From NCBI GenBank assembly GCA_031430555.1, contig JANPBQ010000253.1, positions 1 through 64,000 of the forward strand: 64,000 bases of DNA, in the 5' to 3' direction. Under the pieces are notes generated by a model. That model saw only the letters and a program-made list of their open reading frames with translations, was not told the origin of the DNA and ran no database searches. Source of the DNA: UKL13-2 sp031430555. Lineage in GTDB: Bacteria; Pseudomonadota; Gammaproteobacteria; Burkholderiales; Usitatibacteraceae. Positions 18,055 to 27,068 of the stretch are shown one piece after another. The position numbers and the translations under genes were made by a program. Position 1 is the first letter of the stretch, and every line of letters begins with the position of its first letter.

Positions 18055-19560
18055 TTACTCTTCCACAAACGCCTCTTCGCGTTTCTTGCGGATCGCCGGC
18101 AGCATGATGATGATCAGCAACAGCGCGGCAATCCCGAGCAGCGTCGCCGACAATGGCCGTGTCACGAAGGTCATCGGATCGCCGCGCGAAAGCAGCATTG
18201 CGCGCCGCAGATTCTCTTCCATCATCGGCCCAAGAATGAAACCCAGCAGCAGCGGCGCGGGTTCGCAATCGAGCTTGACGAACAGGTAACCGATGAATCC
18301 AAAAAGTGCGGTGATCACCACATCGAACGGGCTGTTCGACAACGAATAAACACCGATGCCGCAGAACACCAAAATCGCCGGGTAAAGCATCCGATATGGC
18401 ACCGTCAACAACTTGATCCACATGCCGATCAACGGCAAGTTCAACACTACCAGCAACAGATTGCCGATCCACATGCTGGCGATCATTCCCCAGAACAGCG
18501 CCGGCCGCTCGGTCATCACCTGTGGGCCGGGCTGGATGCCCTGAATGATCATCGCACCGACCATCAGCGCCATCACCGGGTTCGGCGGGATGCCGAGCGT
18601 GAGCAGCGGAATGAATGACGTCTGCGCGGCCGCATTGTTGGCCGCCTCGGGCGCCGCCACGCCGCGAATGTCGCCCTTACCGAACTTCGACGGGTCTTTG
18701 GCGATCTTTTTCTCCAGCGTATAGGCCGCGAACGAGGCGAGCACCGCGCCGCCGCCGGGCAGAATGCCAAGCAGCGAACCCAACGCCGTGCCGCGCAACA
18801 CCGATTTCCACGCTTTCTTGAAGTCGTCCGCCGTCGGCCACAAATGCGTGACTTTTTTGACGAACACTTCGCGCTCCTGGCCCTGCTCGAGATTTTTCAT
18901 GATCTCCGCCAAGCCAAACACGCCCATGGCGACGGCCACAAAGCCAATGCCGTCGGTGAGCTCGGGCACGCCGAAACTGAAACGCGCCATGCCTGAATTG
19001 ACATCGGTGCCGACCAGGCCCAGCAACAAGCCGAGGACGATCATGGCGATCGCCTTCAACACCGAGCCGTGCGCGAGCACGACAGCGGCGATCAGGCCCA
19101 GCGCCATCAGGGAAAAATATTCGGCGGGGCCGAACTTGAACGCAATTTGCGCAAGCGGCGGCGCCGCAACCGCCAGCAAAATCGTCGCCACCGTGCCGGC
19201 AAAAAATGATCCCAATGCGGCCGTCGCCAGGGCAGGACCCGCTCGCCCCTGTCGGGCCATCTGATAGCCATCCAGTGCCGTCACCACCGAGGACGATTCA
19301 CCGGGAATGTTGATTAATATCGCGGTGGTCGATCCGCCGTACTGCGCGCCGTAGTAAATGCCGGCCAGCATGATGAGTGAGGATTCCGGCGGCAAGGTGA
19401 ACGTGGCGGGCAGCAACATCGCGATGGTGGCCACCGGCCCGATACCGGGCAACACGCCGATCAGCGTGCCGAGCAGGCAGCCAATGAGGCAATACATGAG
19501 ATTGTTCAGCGTGAGCGCGACACCGAAGCCGAGCGACAGATTGGCAATGAGTTGATCCAT
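18055..19560 (-). CDS. tctA: Tripartite tricarboxylate transporter, large permease TctA
   Basis: The 501-residue TctA-family membrane protein has about 12 hydrophobic segments. It shows conserved G-V-L-P-G-I-G-P-V-A-T-I-A-M-L-L-P near residue 40, Y-Y-G-A-Q-Y-G-G-S-T-T-A-I-L-I-N-I-P-G-E, and G-I-L-P-G-G-G-A near residue 265. With TctB and a periplasmic TctC protein it imports carboxylates such as citrate in a cation-driven manner. An AGGGG ribosome-binding site precedes the ATG. It is last in the operon and is followed by a strong terminator. Confidence 0.96.
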   Translation of the reverse strand: MDQLIANLSLGFGVALTLNNLMYCLIGCLLGTLIGVLPGIGPVATIAMLLPATFTLPPESSLIMLAGIYYGAQYGGSTTAILINIPGESSSVVTALDGYQMARQGRAGPALATAALGSFFAGTVATILLAVAAPPLAQIAFKFGPAEYFSLMALGLIAAVVLAHGSVLKAIAMIVLGLLLGLVGTDVNSGMARFSFGVPELTDGIGFVAVAMGVFGLAEIMKNLEQGQEREVFVKKVTHLWPTADDFKKAWKSVLRGTALGSLLGILPGGGAVLASFAAYTLEKKIAKDPSKFGKGDIRGVAAPEAANNAAAQTSFIPLLTLGIPPNPVMALMVGAMIIQGIQPGPQVMTERPALFWGMIASMWIGNLLLVVLNLPLIGMWIKLLTVPYRMLYPAILVFCGIGVYSLSNSPFDVVITALFGFIGYLFVKLDCEPAPLLLGFILGPMMEENLRRAMLLSRGDPMTFVTRPLSATLLGIAALLLIIIMLPAIRKKREEAFVEE

Positions 19561-19569
19561 GTCGTCCCC

Positions 19570-20031
19570 TTAGCCGGAAATGAAAGAAGGCCAGATCGGG
19601 AACGGCAACTTCAAGCCGTACACGAAGATTCCCACCGACGCCGCCGCCAAAATGACGCTGGAAATGATCGCCTCTTTCCAGCGGTGTTCATGCCCGCCGT
19701 ACGATGCGACGATCACCAGAACGATGATTGAAATCACCAAGCCGGCAAGCTTGGCGATCAAGCCGAAGATAACGAAAGCGAGCAACACCCAGAACAACGG
19801 TCGCCACGCGAATTTCGCCACCGGCCCGCCTTGTGAAATCCACGCTTGCGCGATGATGATGAGGCCCATTACGCCCATGATGATACCGAGCACATAGGGG
19901 AAGTAACCTGGTCCCATGCGGCTGCCGGTGCCCATCGGGTACTCGTAAACCTTGACGATGATGGCGAATGAAAAGCCGATCAACGCGAACATGACGCCGG
20001 ACCAGAAGTCCTTGGGATTTTTGAGTTTCAC
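19570..20031 (-). CDS. tctB: Tripartite tricarboxylate transporter, small permease TctB
   Basis: The 153-residue protein has four predicted transmembrane segments, typical of TctB. The motif M-G-P-G-Y-F-P near residue 40 is the family signature. Translation starts at GTG with a GAGGAG ribosome-binding site. The tctA start follows after 9 bp. TctB is the small membrane subunit that pairs with TctA. Confidence 0.93.
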   Translation of the reverse strand: MKLKNPKDFWSGVMFALIGFSFAIIVKVYEYPMGTGSRMGPGYFPYVLGIIMGVMGLIIIAQAWISQGGPVAKFAWRPLFWVLLAFVIFGLIAKLAGLVISIIVLVIVASYGGHEHRWKEAIISSVILAAASVGIFVYGLKLPFPIWPSFISG

Positions 20032-20195
20032 CGCTTCTCCTCGATTTACTGTCTTATTGTTTCTTGCTATGTCTGATTTTAGCGGAAGACGGCCGACTCA
20101 TGCCCGGCATTGTCCTGATCGGCCGCTACGACAATTTCATGCAGTTCGCGACTCGCGAGTCGACCCGGTGCCCGATTGCGCCGACACCCACCGCA

Positions 20196-21149
20196 TTATT
20201 TCAACAAACCCATTTTCTTCGCGAGCTCGGTATACACCTTCGCGCGTTCGGCCATGAATGCGGGCATTTTGTCGTACGTGATATCGGTCAATTCGAAACC
20301 GAGTTCGTCCATACGGGTGCGGAACTCCGGGTCGCGATTGATTTCGCTGAACATGTCCGAGACCTTCTTGCGCAGCTCTGGCGAGGAGGATTTCGGCAAT
20401 GCGAGGCCGCGATAGGCACCATCGACCCATTCGATGCCGAGCTCTTTGAAAGTCGGCACGTCGGGAAACTGCGGATGACGCTTCTCCGTGGCAATGGCCA
20501 ACATGCGCGTCTTGCCTTTTTGCGTGATCGCGAGCGTTACGTACGACATCGCCAGATCCACGTGCCCGCCGAGGAGCGATGCGACCAAGTCACCGGTGCC
20601 TTTGAAAGGAATGTAATTGGTCTTGATGCCCATCGCGTTGTTCAAGCGCTCGGTCGCCATATGGTTCGCGGAATTGGTGCCGGAACCGGCAATCGAAATG
20701 ACGCCCGGTTTGTCTTTGGCGGCTTTGATCAATTCCTGATAGTTCTTGAAGGGCGACTCGCTACGCACCACGATGGCATCCGGCGTGTAGTGATAGAAAT
20801 AGACGTTGGTGATGTCTTCAGTCTTGTATTGCACGGTGCCTTCAAGCGGCTGCAACACCAGATGCGGCAGATTGGTGCTCATGATCGTGTAGCCATCGCC
20901 GGGGAATGTGTTGGTCTGCGACCATGCGAGCGCGCCGCCCGCGCCCGGCTTCGATTCGACAATGATGTCCTGACCGAATTTTTTCTTGAACACCTGGCCC
21001 TGCAAACGCGCACCGATGTCCGATTCGCCGCCCGGCGCGAAGGGAATGATGTAACGCACGGGTTTATCAGGATAAGTGGATTGCGCGAACGCTCCACCGG
21101 CAAAAACCACTGTCAACGCGGATACCAGCATGACGACAATATTTTTCAT
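20196..21149 (-). CDS. tctC: TctC/Bug-family periplasmic substrate-binding protein
   Basis: This is the extracytoplasmic receptor of the tripartite transporter; it has 317 residues from ATG 21149, which has a strong GAGGAGG ribosome-binding site. The signal peptide ends A-G-G-A-F-A-Q. Typical Bug features follow: Y-P-D-K-P-V-R-Y-I-I-P-F-A-P-G-G-E-S-D, S-K-P-G-A-G-G-A near residue 70, and the S-I-A-G-S-G-T-N-S-A-N-H ligand loop. In-frame sequence upstream to 21236 is rejected because it precedes the signal peptide. It is cotranscribed with tctB and tctA, so it is the cognate receptor. The ligand is not predictable. Confidence 0.94.
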   Translation of the reverse strand: MKNIVVMLVSALTVVFAGGAFAQSTYPDKPVRYIIPFAPGGESDIGARLQGQVFKKKFGQDIIVESKPGAGGALAWSQTNTFPGDGYTIMSTNLPHLVLQPLEGTVQYKTEDITNVYFYHYTPDAIVVRSESPFKNYQELIKAAKDKPGVISIAGSGTNSANHMATERLNNAMGIKTNYIPFKGTGDLVASLLGGHVDLAMSYVTLAITQKGKTRMLAIATEKRHPQFPDVPTFKELGIEWVDGAYRGLALPKSSSPELRKKVSDMFSEINRDPEFRTRMDELGFELTDITYDKMPAFMAERAKVYTELAKKMGLLK

Positions 21150-21187
21150 CTTCTTTTCCTCCTCACTAGAATGGCGCGTACTTTGGG

Positions 21188-21272
21188 TGTCTCCCCGGCG
21201 AAGGCCGGGGCCAAATTGTTTTGCGCCTCGCCGCAAAATTCAAATCGGGCCCCGGCCTTCGTCGGGGAGACA
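21188..21272. repeat. 25-bp inverted repeat (TGTCTCCCCGG type)
   Basis: The left arm is 21188-21212 and the right arm 21248-21272, with one mismatch in 25 bp and a 35-nt centre. It lies between the tctC and dehydrogenase genes of one probable operon. It shares the tgtctccccgg motif with the cluster at 10023-10175. It may cause differential stability between the upstream enzyme genes and the transporter genes. Confidence 0.85.
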
Positions 21273-21370
21273 TTGTTTAGGATTTACCTTCGAACTTCAA
21301 CTGCGTGTACCAAGCGCCGAAACACCTAAGCGCAATTCCCTACTGGCTCTTATTGTTTGCACGGCACGCC

Positions 21371-22426
21371 TCAAATTGCCTCCGCGATCGCCCGGCCCAC
21401 ATCCTGTGTACTCGCCGTCCCGCCCATATCGCGGGTACGCGGGCCATCGACCAACACGGTTTCAATCGCCTTAACGATAGCATCTCCGGCGGTTTTGTGT
21501 CCGAGATGCTCCAGCATCATCGCACCGCTCCAGATTTGCCCGATCGGATTGGCAATACTTTTGCCGTAAATATCCGGCGCGCTGCCATGCACCGGCTCAA
21601 AGCACGACGGGAATTCCCGCTCGGGATTCAGGTTGGCCGAGGGCGCGATGCCAATCGTTCCTGTGCAGGCGGGCCCCAGGTCGGACAGAATATCGCCGAA
21701 CAAATTCGAGCCCACCACCACATCGAACCAATCCGGATGCTGCACAAAATGCGCCGTCAAAATATCAATGTGATATTGCGAGGTGCGGATGTCCGGATAC
21801 TTCGCCGACATTTCCTTGAAGCGCTCATCCCAGTACGGCATGGTGATGGCGATGCCGTTCGATTTGGTGGCCGAGGTCACGTGTTTGTTCTTGCGCGTCT
21901 TCGCCAATTCAAACGCGTATTTCAAGATGCGATCGACGCCGCGCCGGGTGAAGATGGTTTGCTGCATGCACATTTCATGTTCGGTGCCGTTGTAGAGCCG
22001 CCCGCCGATCGATGAATATTCGCCCTCGTTGTTTTCGCGCACCACCCAGAAATCGATGTCGCCCGGTTTGCGCCCAGCGAGCGGCGAAGGCACACCCGGC
22101 ATCAAACGCACCGGCCGCACATTGGCATAGAGCTGAAACTCGCGGCGGATGGGAATCAACAATCCCCAGAGTGAGACATGATCGAGCACCGTCGGAAAAC
22201 CGACTGCACCGAGAAAGATGGCATCGTGATCGCGGATTTCCTTGAGGCCCTCGTCTGGCATCATTTTTCCATGCTTCAAATAGTAGTCGCAGCTCCACGG
22301 CTTCTCGTCGAATTGAAAACCGACATCAAATTTGCAGCCCGCCGCCTCGAGTACGCGGATGCCCTCCGGCACCACTTCCTTGCCAATGCCGTCGCCGGCG
22401 ATCACCGCGATTTTGTATTTGTTCAC
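21371..22426 (-). CDS. Beta-decarboxylating dehydrogenase, tartrate/D-malate dehydrogenase type
   Basis: About 351 residues from GTG 22426, which has GGAG six bases upstream and gives the usual family start M-N-K-Y-K-I-A-V-I-A-G-D-G-I-G-K-E-V. Further starts at 22438 and 22456 lack a ribosome-binding site. It belongs to the isocitrate/isopropylmalate dehydrogenase superfamily: R-E-N-N-E-G-E-Y-S-S-I-G-G, the catalytic Lys in T-S-A-T-K-S-N, D-I-L-S-D-L-G-P, and P-V-H-G-S-A-P-D-I-Y-G-K. The pattern is closest to tartrate dehydrogenase / D-malate dehydrogenase (TtuC, DmlA) rather than LeuB. It would oxidatively decarboxylate a 2-hydroxy-3-carboxy acid with NAD. Context in a tct operon supports hydroxy-dicarboxylate catabolism. 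Confidence 0.88.
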   Translation of the reverse strand: MNKYKIAVIAGDGIGKEVVPEGIRVLEAAGCKFDVGFQFDEKPWSCDYYLKHGKMMPDEGLKEIRDHDAIFLGAVGFPTVLDHVSLWGLLIPIRREFQLYANVRPVRLMPGVPSPLAGRKPGDIDFWVVRENNEGEYSSIGGRLYNGTEHEMCMQQTIFTRRGVDRILKYAFELAKTRKNKHVTSATKSNGIAITMPYWDERFKEMSAKYPDIRTSQYHIDILTAHFVQHPDWFDVVVGSNLFGDILSDLGPACTGTIGIAPSANLNPEREFPSCFEPVHGSAPDIYGKSIANPIGQIWSGAMMLEHLGHKTAGDAIVKAIETVLVDGPRTRDMGGTASTQDVGRAIAEAI

Positions 22427-22548
22427 GATCCGCTCCATCTGAAATGACTCTGCCACTTTTTACCATGTGGGCATTGGCCCAACCTTGATTTGGTGCAGGT
22501 TGGATGGTGCCCTGCACGTCGTACAGACTCGAAAGCTCCATTGCATTC

Positions 22549-22574
22549 GTCATTCCGGGCTGCGCCGGAATGAC
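22549..22574. repeat. Short palindrome GTCATTCCGG
   Basis: GTCATTCCGG (22549-22558) and CCGGAATGAC (22565-22574) form a perfect 10-bp hairpin with a 6-nt loop. It is in the same spacer as the AGCACTGG-family copy at 22613. Confidence 0.8.
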
Positions 22575-22612
22575 GAGAACTTGTGTCCGATAAACGAACG
22601 CAAAAAAACATC

Positions 22613-22676
22613 AAACAAGCACTGGCGCGCCTTTCCAGGCATTTCCGCCCCGAAACCTGCACCAGTGCTTGTGTTT
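22613..22676. repeat. Dispersed AGCACTGG palindrome family, copy 3
   Basis: aaacaagcactggcgcg begins at 22613, and its partner ccagtgcttgtgttt ends at 22676. The outer 13 bp pair almost perfectly and the centre is variable. It is located between the lyase and dehydrogenase genes, both minus strand. Confidence 0.8.
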
Positions 22677-22686
22677 CACGCCTTCC

Positions 22687-24063
22687 TCAACTTTGATGAA
22701 CTAGCCCCGAGCCCGTGCGCGTTCGTCTGGCCAACACTTTATCGACCATCACCCCAGCCTGTCCCAGATAGTTTGCGGGATCGCACAATCGCGCGAGCGC
22801 GGCGCGGTCTAGGTGCTGGTTGATTTCCGGATGCGCCACCAATAAATCGAGCAAGGGTTTCTTGGTCTTGATGGCCTCGCGGCACAGCTCATACACCAGA
22901 TCGTGCGCATATTCGCGACCGATGTAAGGCCCCAAGCCCATCATCACCGCTTCCGACATGACCAGGCCTTTGGTCAAGTCGATGTTCGCGCGCATCTGGT
23001 CGGCATCGACCTCGAGGCCCGCCAACACGAACTTGGTTTGGCGCAATGCACCGGCCGTCAGGCAAAACGCTTCGGGCAACGCGATCCATTCAATCTCCCA
23101 CGGGCCGGTCGAGCGCTCGTGATCGGCGATCATCGCATCCATCAACGAGGCCGCATGCTGGCGCACCACCGAGACGGCGGCGTGGATGTAGCAGCTGGAA
23201 ATGGGATTGCGCTTTTGCGGCATCGTGCTGCTGGAGCCGCGACCGGGCGCGAACGGCTCGTAGACTTCGCCGACCTCGCTTTGCATCATCAGCTTCACAT
23301 CCATCGCGATTTTGCCGAGCGAGCCACCCACCATGCCGAGAAAGGCACCCACTTCGGCGATCGTATCGCGCACCGTGTGCCAGGCAATGTCGGGTTGCGC
23401 GAGGCCGAGCTCTTGCATCAATCCCGTCTGCGTTTCCATTGCGCCTTTTTCGATGGAGGCAAGCGTTCCGCACGCCCCGCCGAATTCGCCCATCAGCACG
23501 CGCGGACGCAATTGTTCGAGCCGCTCAATGTGACGCTCGATGCCGGCCAAAATTGACGCGCACTTGAAGCCAAACGTGACGGGAATCGCCTGCTGCAAAT
23601 TGCTGCGGCCGATAACGGGAGTGTCGCGGTAGCGCAACGACAAGTCGGCGAGCAGACGGGAAATATCGCGCAGATCGGCTTCGACAATATCGAGTCCTTC
23701 GCGAATCTGCATCACGGCGGCGGTATCGGTAATATCCTGCGTGGTCGCACCCCAGTGGCAGTATTCACCGAGCTTGTCGCGGCACAGCGCATTGATCTGC
23801 GAGACCACGCCCAGCACCGGGTATCCGATGCGTTCGGTTTGCTCGCGCAATTTCACCATATCAATCTTGGCCAATTCGCAGTTGCGGATGATTTCGTCGG
23901 CGGCCTCCTGCGGAATGATGCCGAGCTTGCCTTGCACCTTCGCCAGCGCCCGCTCGATATCGAGATATTTTGCGGTGCGGTTTTCGTCCGACCAGACGAA
24001 ACGCATCGCGTCGGTGCTGAAGATGTTGCCAAAAATGTTTGAGTCGATGATGCCGGCGTTCAT
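22687..24063 (-). CDS. Fumarase/aspartase-superfamily lyase (CMLE or adenylosuccinate-lyase-like)
   Basis: The 458-residue enzyme has the superfamily signature G-S-S-S-T-M-P-Q-K-R-N-P at 276-287 and H-W-G-A-T-T-Q-D at 103-110. The second conserved region reads G-R-S-N-L-Q-Q-A-I-P-V-T-F-G. The usual catalytic His of fumarases and true adenylosuccinate lyases is Asn here, a position that is also non-His in 3-carboxy-cis,cis-muconate cycloisomerases. So it is probably not purB. The gene sits in a carboxylate-uptake operon. C-N lyases acting on N-substituted aspartates (such as iminodisuccinate) belong to the same group and are an alternative. The substrate is unresolved. Confidence 0.82.
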   Translation of the reverse strand: MNAGIIDSNIFGNIFSTDAMRFVWSDENRTAKYLDIERALAKVQGKLGIIPQEAADEIIRNCELAKIDMVKLREQTERIGYPVLGVVSQINALCRDKLGEYCHWGATTQDITDTAAVMQIREGLDIVEADLRDISRLLADLSLRYRDTPVIGRSNLQQAIPVTFGFKCASILAGIERHIERLEQLRPRVLMGEFGGACGTLASIEKGAMETQTGLMQELGLAQPDIAWHTVRDTIAEVGAFLGMVGGSLGKIAMDVKLMMQSEVGEVYEPFAPGRGSSSTMPQKRNPISSCYIHAAVSVVRQHAASLMDAMIADHERSTGPWEIEWIALPEAFCLTAGALRQTKFVLAGLEVDADQMRANIDLTKGLVMSEAVMMGLGPYIGREYAHDLVYELCREAIKTKKPLLDLLVAHPEINQHLDRAALARLCDPANYLGQAGVMVDKVLARRTRTGSGLVHQS

Positions 24064-24112
24064 GGTTTCTTCTCCAGTCAGGTTTTACTCGAATTTCGTT
24101 TGCGCTCGACGC

Positions 24113-24970
24113 TCAGGTGATTGAGCGATGAATCGTCCCTTTCGCATCCATCGCAAGGAAGCCCTCGTGGTCGCACGCCCACAGGTGAAATGACTTGCCG
24201 TCGGCTAAACGCTCGCCGCAAATAGTAAACGGATTGATGTCGAACAAAGGCCGCACCGCGCGGAATTCGTATTGTGCGATTTCGGCGTCCGGCACTTGCG
24301 CGCGCAGCGATTCCAGCAACAGAGTGGCGATCAGCGGGCCGTGGACGATCAAGCCCGGATAGCCTTCGGTCTCGGTCGCATAGCGGCGATCATAGTGAAT
24401 GCGGTGGCCGTTGAACGTGAGCGCCGAATAGCGAAACAGCAACACATCGTCGGCAATCCATTTCTTTTCCCACGCGGCGGTAGCAGGTGCCGGCTTGGCC
24501 GGTGGCAGCGGCTCGTCCGGACGCACGGCTTCGCGGTAAACAATATCGTGGAATTCCGTCAACGCGATTTCATGCAAATCATTGCGGCGGATTTCATGTT
24601 TGACCTTCACAAACACCAGCGGCCCGCTGCGCCCGGGTTTCTCCGTCACATCGACGATGGTGGAGGTGCGCGAAACGGCGTCGCCTACCCGCAGCGGATG
24701 CGTAAATTCAAACTGGCTGCCCGCCCACATGCGGCGCGGCAATGGCACCGGCGGGAGGAAGCCACCGCGTTTTGCATGACCGTCCGGGCCGATTTCCGAT
24801 TGCCGATGCAATGGCAGAAAATACAACCAATGCCACAGCGGCGGAAGCGACTCTCCGGATACCGGACGCCCGGGCGCGCAATCCAGCATCGCCGCCATCG
24901 CCGCGTAGGGGGTAGCGGTAACGATATCGGTGACCACTTCGGATCGTCCGATCCATTCGGAGAAATTCAT
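24113..24970 (-). CDS. Double hot-dog dehydratase/hydratase (mesaconyl-C4-CoA hydratase / HTD2-like)
   Basis: About 285 residues from ATG 24970, where M-N-F-S-E-W-I-G begins the recognised fold. An upstream in-frame start at 25099 would overlap the neighbouring Bug gene. The N-terminal FAS1-dehydratase-like hot-dog domain includes P-L-P-R-R-M-W-A-G-S-Q-F-E-F and G-D-A-V-S-R-T-S-T-I. A MaoC-like second half carries Y-S-A-L-T-F-N-G-H-R-I-H-Y-D, with H-Y-D as the expected catalytic region, and G-L-I-V-H-G-P-L. Relatives hydrate mesaconyl-C4-CoA or itaconyl-CoA or dehydrate 3-hydroxyacyl thioesters. With the operon's acyl-CoA ligase this implies a CoA-thioester intermediate. Confidence 0.85.
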   Translation of the reverse strand: MNFSEWIGRSEVVTDIVTATPYAAMAAMLDCAPGRPVSGESLPPLWHWLYFLPLHRQSEIGPDGHAKRGGFLPPVPLPRRMWAGSQFEFTHPLRVGDAVSRTSTIVDVTEKPGRSGPLVFVKVKHEIRRNDLHEIALTEFHDIVYREAVRPDEPLPPAKPAPATAAWEKKWIADDVLLFRYSALTFNGHRIHYDRRYATETEGYPGLIVHGPLIATLLLESLRAQVPDAEIAQYEFRAVRPLFDINPFTICGERLADGKSFHLWACDHEGFLAMDAKGTIHRSIT

Positions 24971-25034
24971 TTGCGTTGATTTCGGGTTGAGTTGAAGGGT
25001 GTATGGGCGCGTGAAACGTAAACGCGACTCTGCG

Positions 25035-25997
25035 TCAATCTGCGGTAATTTTCGCGGCCGAGACAACTTTTCTCCACCGTGCGATTTCCACTTGCACAAA
25101 CGCCTTCAATTCCGCCGGCGTGCTGGTCTCGACTTCCGAGCCTTGTTCCGCAAGACGCTTCACCACGTCAGGCTCTGAAAGCACCGCGTTGAGTTCCTTG
25201 TTGAGACGCTCGACAATGGCTTTCGGCGTCTTGGCCGGCGCGAACAGCGCGTACCATTGTTTGATGCTCACCTCTTTGATGCCTTGCTCGGCCAGCGTCG
25301 GCACATCCTTCCACGCGGCAACGCGGTTGTCGCCGGCCACACCGACCATCCGCAGCTTGCCGGACTTGACATGCGGGCTTGCCGCGAACAAGCTCGGAAA
25401 CATCACCTGCGTGGTGCCGCCGATGGTATCCATCATCGCCGGGCCGGAACCTTTGTACGGCACATGCAACATGTCGGTGCCGGTCGAGAGTTTGAATAAT
25501 TCACCCGCAAAGTGCGGCGCCGTGCCATTGCCGGCTGACGCAAAACTGAGCGAACCCGGTTTGCTTTTCAGGATCTGCACAACATCTTTCGCCGACTGCG
25601 CCGTCACTTCCGCATTGACTACCATCACCGTTGGTGATTCCGCGACCATGCCGATCGGCTCGAAATCGGCCACCGGGTCATAACGAAGTTTTTGCAATGC
25701 CGGATTGATGCCGTGAGTGGCAATGTAGCCGAACAGAATTGTGTGGCCGTCAGGTGTTGCGCGGGCCACATGCTCACTCGCGATTGCACCGTTGCCGCCC
25801 GCCTTGTTGTCGACAATCACACTTTGACCGAACTTCACCGCGAGACGCTGCGCGAGAATGCGCGCCATGCCATCGTTGCCGCCACCTGCTGCCGTGGGCA
25901 CGATGATCGTGATCGCTTTGTCGGGCCAGGCCTCGACGATGCCGCAGAAAAGCATCAGGGCGATCGCCGACAGTGAGTTCTTCAACTTGGGGCTCAT
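25035..25997 (-). CDS. Bug-family periplasmic substrate-binding protein (second in the operon)
   Basis: About 320 residues from ATG 25997 (M-S-P-K-L-K-N); ATG 26003 is an equal alternative. The signal peptide ends near G-I-V-E-A. Bug motifs are W-P-D-K-A-I-T-I-I-V-P-T-A-A-G-G-G-N-D, V-D-N-K-A-G-G-N-G-A-I-A, and S-F-A-S-A-G-N-G-T-A-P-H-F-A-G. It is distinct from the receptor at 20196, so this operon carries two receptors for one TctAB pair. It may sense or bind a related carboxylate. Its stop is 64 bp before the hot-dog gene. Confidence 0.92.
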   Translation of the reverse strand: MSPKLKNSLSAIALMLFCGIVEAWPDKAITIIVPTAAGGGNDGMARILAQRLAVKFGQSVIVDNKAGGNGAIASEHVARATPDGHTILFGYIATHGINPALQKLRYDPVADFEPIGMVAESPTVMVVNAEVTAQSAKDVVQILKSKPGSLSFASAGNGTAPHFAGELFKLSTGTDMLHVPYKGSGPAMMDTIGGTTQVMFPSLFAASPHVKSGKLRMVGVAGDNRVAAWKDVPTLAEQGIKEVSIKQWYALFAPAKTPKAIVERLNKELNAVLSEPDVVKRLAEQGSEVETSTPAELKAFVQVEIARWRKVVSAAKITAD

Positions 25998-26047
25998 AGT
26001 CATCTCAAAAAAGGGAACAATCGAAAACAATTGCGCAAACAGAAGTG

Positions 26048-26941
26048 TCAATTCGACGCCCACGACCCGCGAAAAAAATCGATCATGCATTCAAGCAGCG
26101 CCTCCGGCACTTCCTCCGGAATATAGTGCCCGCACGGTAGCGTTTTTCCCGTCACAACGTTCGCCACGCTCCGCCAATCCTCGATTGGTTTGAAGCAGCG
26201 ATTCACCACGCCGAATTCGCCCCACAACACTTCGACTGGACAAGTGATCTTGCGACCCGCGGAACGATCCGCGCGGTCATGTTCCAGATCGATTGACGCC
26301 GCCGCGCGGTAGTCTTCGCACATCGCGTGCATGGTGGCGGGGTCGCTCACGTAGGAGAGATACGCGGCGTAGGTTTCAGCGGTGAAGGGCTTCAAGCCAG
26401 CATGCCCCCAACCGATTTTTTTCTGCAAATAGATTTCCGGCGCGCCGGCCACCATGTTCTCCGGAAACGGCGAAGGCTGGATCAGCCAGAACCACCACCA
26501 GTACGAACGCGCAAAATCCATGTTGGTCTGTTCGTACATGGACAGCGTCGGTGAAATATCCAGTAGCATCAATTTCGTCACCGCCTGCGGATGATCGACC
26601 GCGAGCCGGTGTGCGACGCGTCCGCCGCGATCATGCCCGCAAAGGTGGAATGATTCAAAGCCGAGCGCGCGCATCACCTCCACCTGATCCTTTGCCATTT
26701 CACGTTTGCAGTAGCTGGCATGATCGGCAGTGTCGGGCGGCTTTCCGCTCAATCCGTAGCCGCGCAGATCGGGGACGACGACAGTGAAGTGCTTCGCCAA
26801 TTCCGGCGCCACGCGGTGCCAGATCAGGTGCGATTGCGGATAGCCGTGCAACAACAACAGGGGTGAACCGCTGCCGCCGACCATCGTGTGGATTTCTACG
26901 CCGTTGGCGCGGATGCGTTGTTGGGTGAAATTGCTGAACAT
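26048..26941 (-). CDS. Alpha/beta hydrolase, haloacetate dehalogenase-like
   Basis: The 297-residue protein aligns with fluoroacetate dehalogenases: oxyanion loop L-H-G-Y-P-Q-S, nucleophile Asp104 in G-H-D-R-G-G-R with Arg105 and Arg108 (which bind the carboxylate), and catalytic His in C-G-H-Y-I-P-E-E. The halide pocket is formed by His155-Trp156 plus a Tyr in fluoroacetate dehalogenase. Here the first is replaced: A-R-S-Y-W-W-W-F-W, with Trp149-Trp150, while Tyr211 in E-D-Y-R-A is kept. It may therefore prefer larger halides or catalyse another hydrolysis. It lies between the acyl-CoA ligase and a Bug receptor on the same strand. Confidence 0.85.
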   Translation of the reverse strand: MFSNFTQQRIRANGVEIHTMVGGSGSPLLLLHGYPQSHLIWHRVAPELAKHFTVVVPDLRGYGLSGKPPDTADHASYCKREMAKDQVEVMRALGFESFHLCGHDRGGRVAHRLAVDHPQAVTKLMLLDISPTLSMYEQTNMDFARSYWWWFWLIQPSPFPENMVAGAPEIYLQKKIGWGHAGLKPFTAETYAAYLSYVSDPATMHAMCEDYRAAASIDLEHDRADRSAGRKITCPVEVLWGEFGVVNRCFKPIEDWRSVANVVTGKTLPCGHYIPEEVPEALLECMIDFFRGSWASN

Positions 26942-27068
26942 CTGTGGGTTTATATCTTAACAGTGCATTCGCCGCGTTGATGCGCGGCAAATGGAGAGAA
27001 TCCGCGTTCTTGGGAGGCACCAATCTGTGCCGTACGAAGGATGTCTCTTCGATTCACTCCACAAGGCA

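Noticed and set aside
22687..24063. Adenylosuccinate lyase (purB)
   Set aside because: Superfamily motifs match, but Asn replaces the usual catalytic His in the second conserved region and the gene sits in a carboxylate-uptake operon, so a housekeeping purine role is unlikely.
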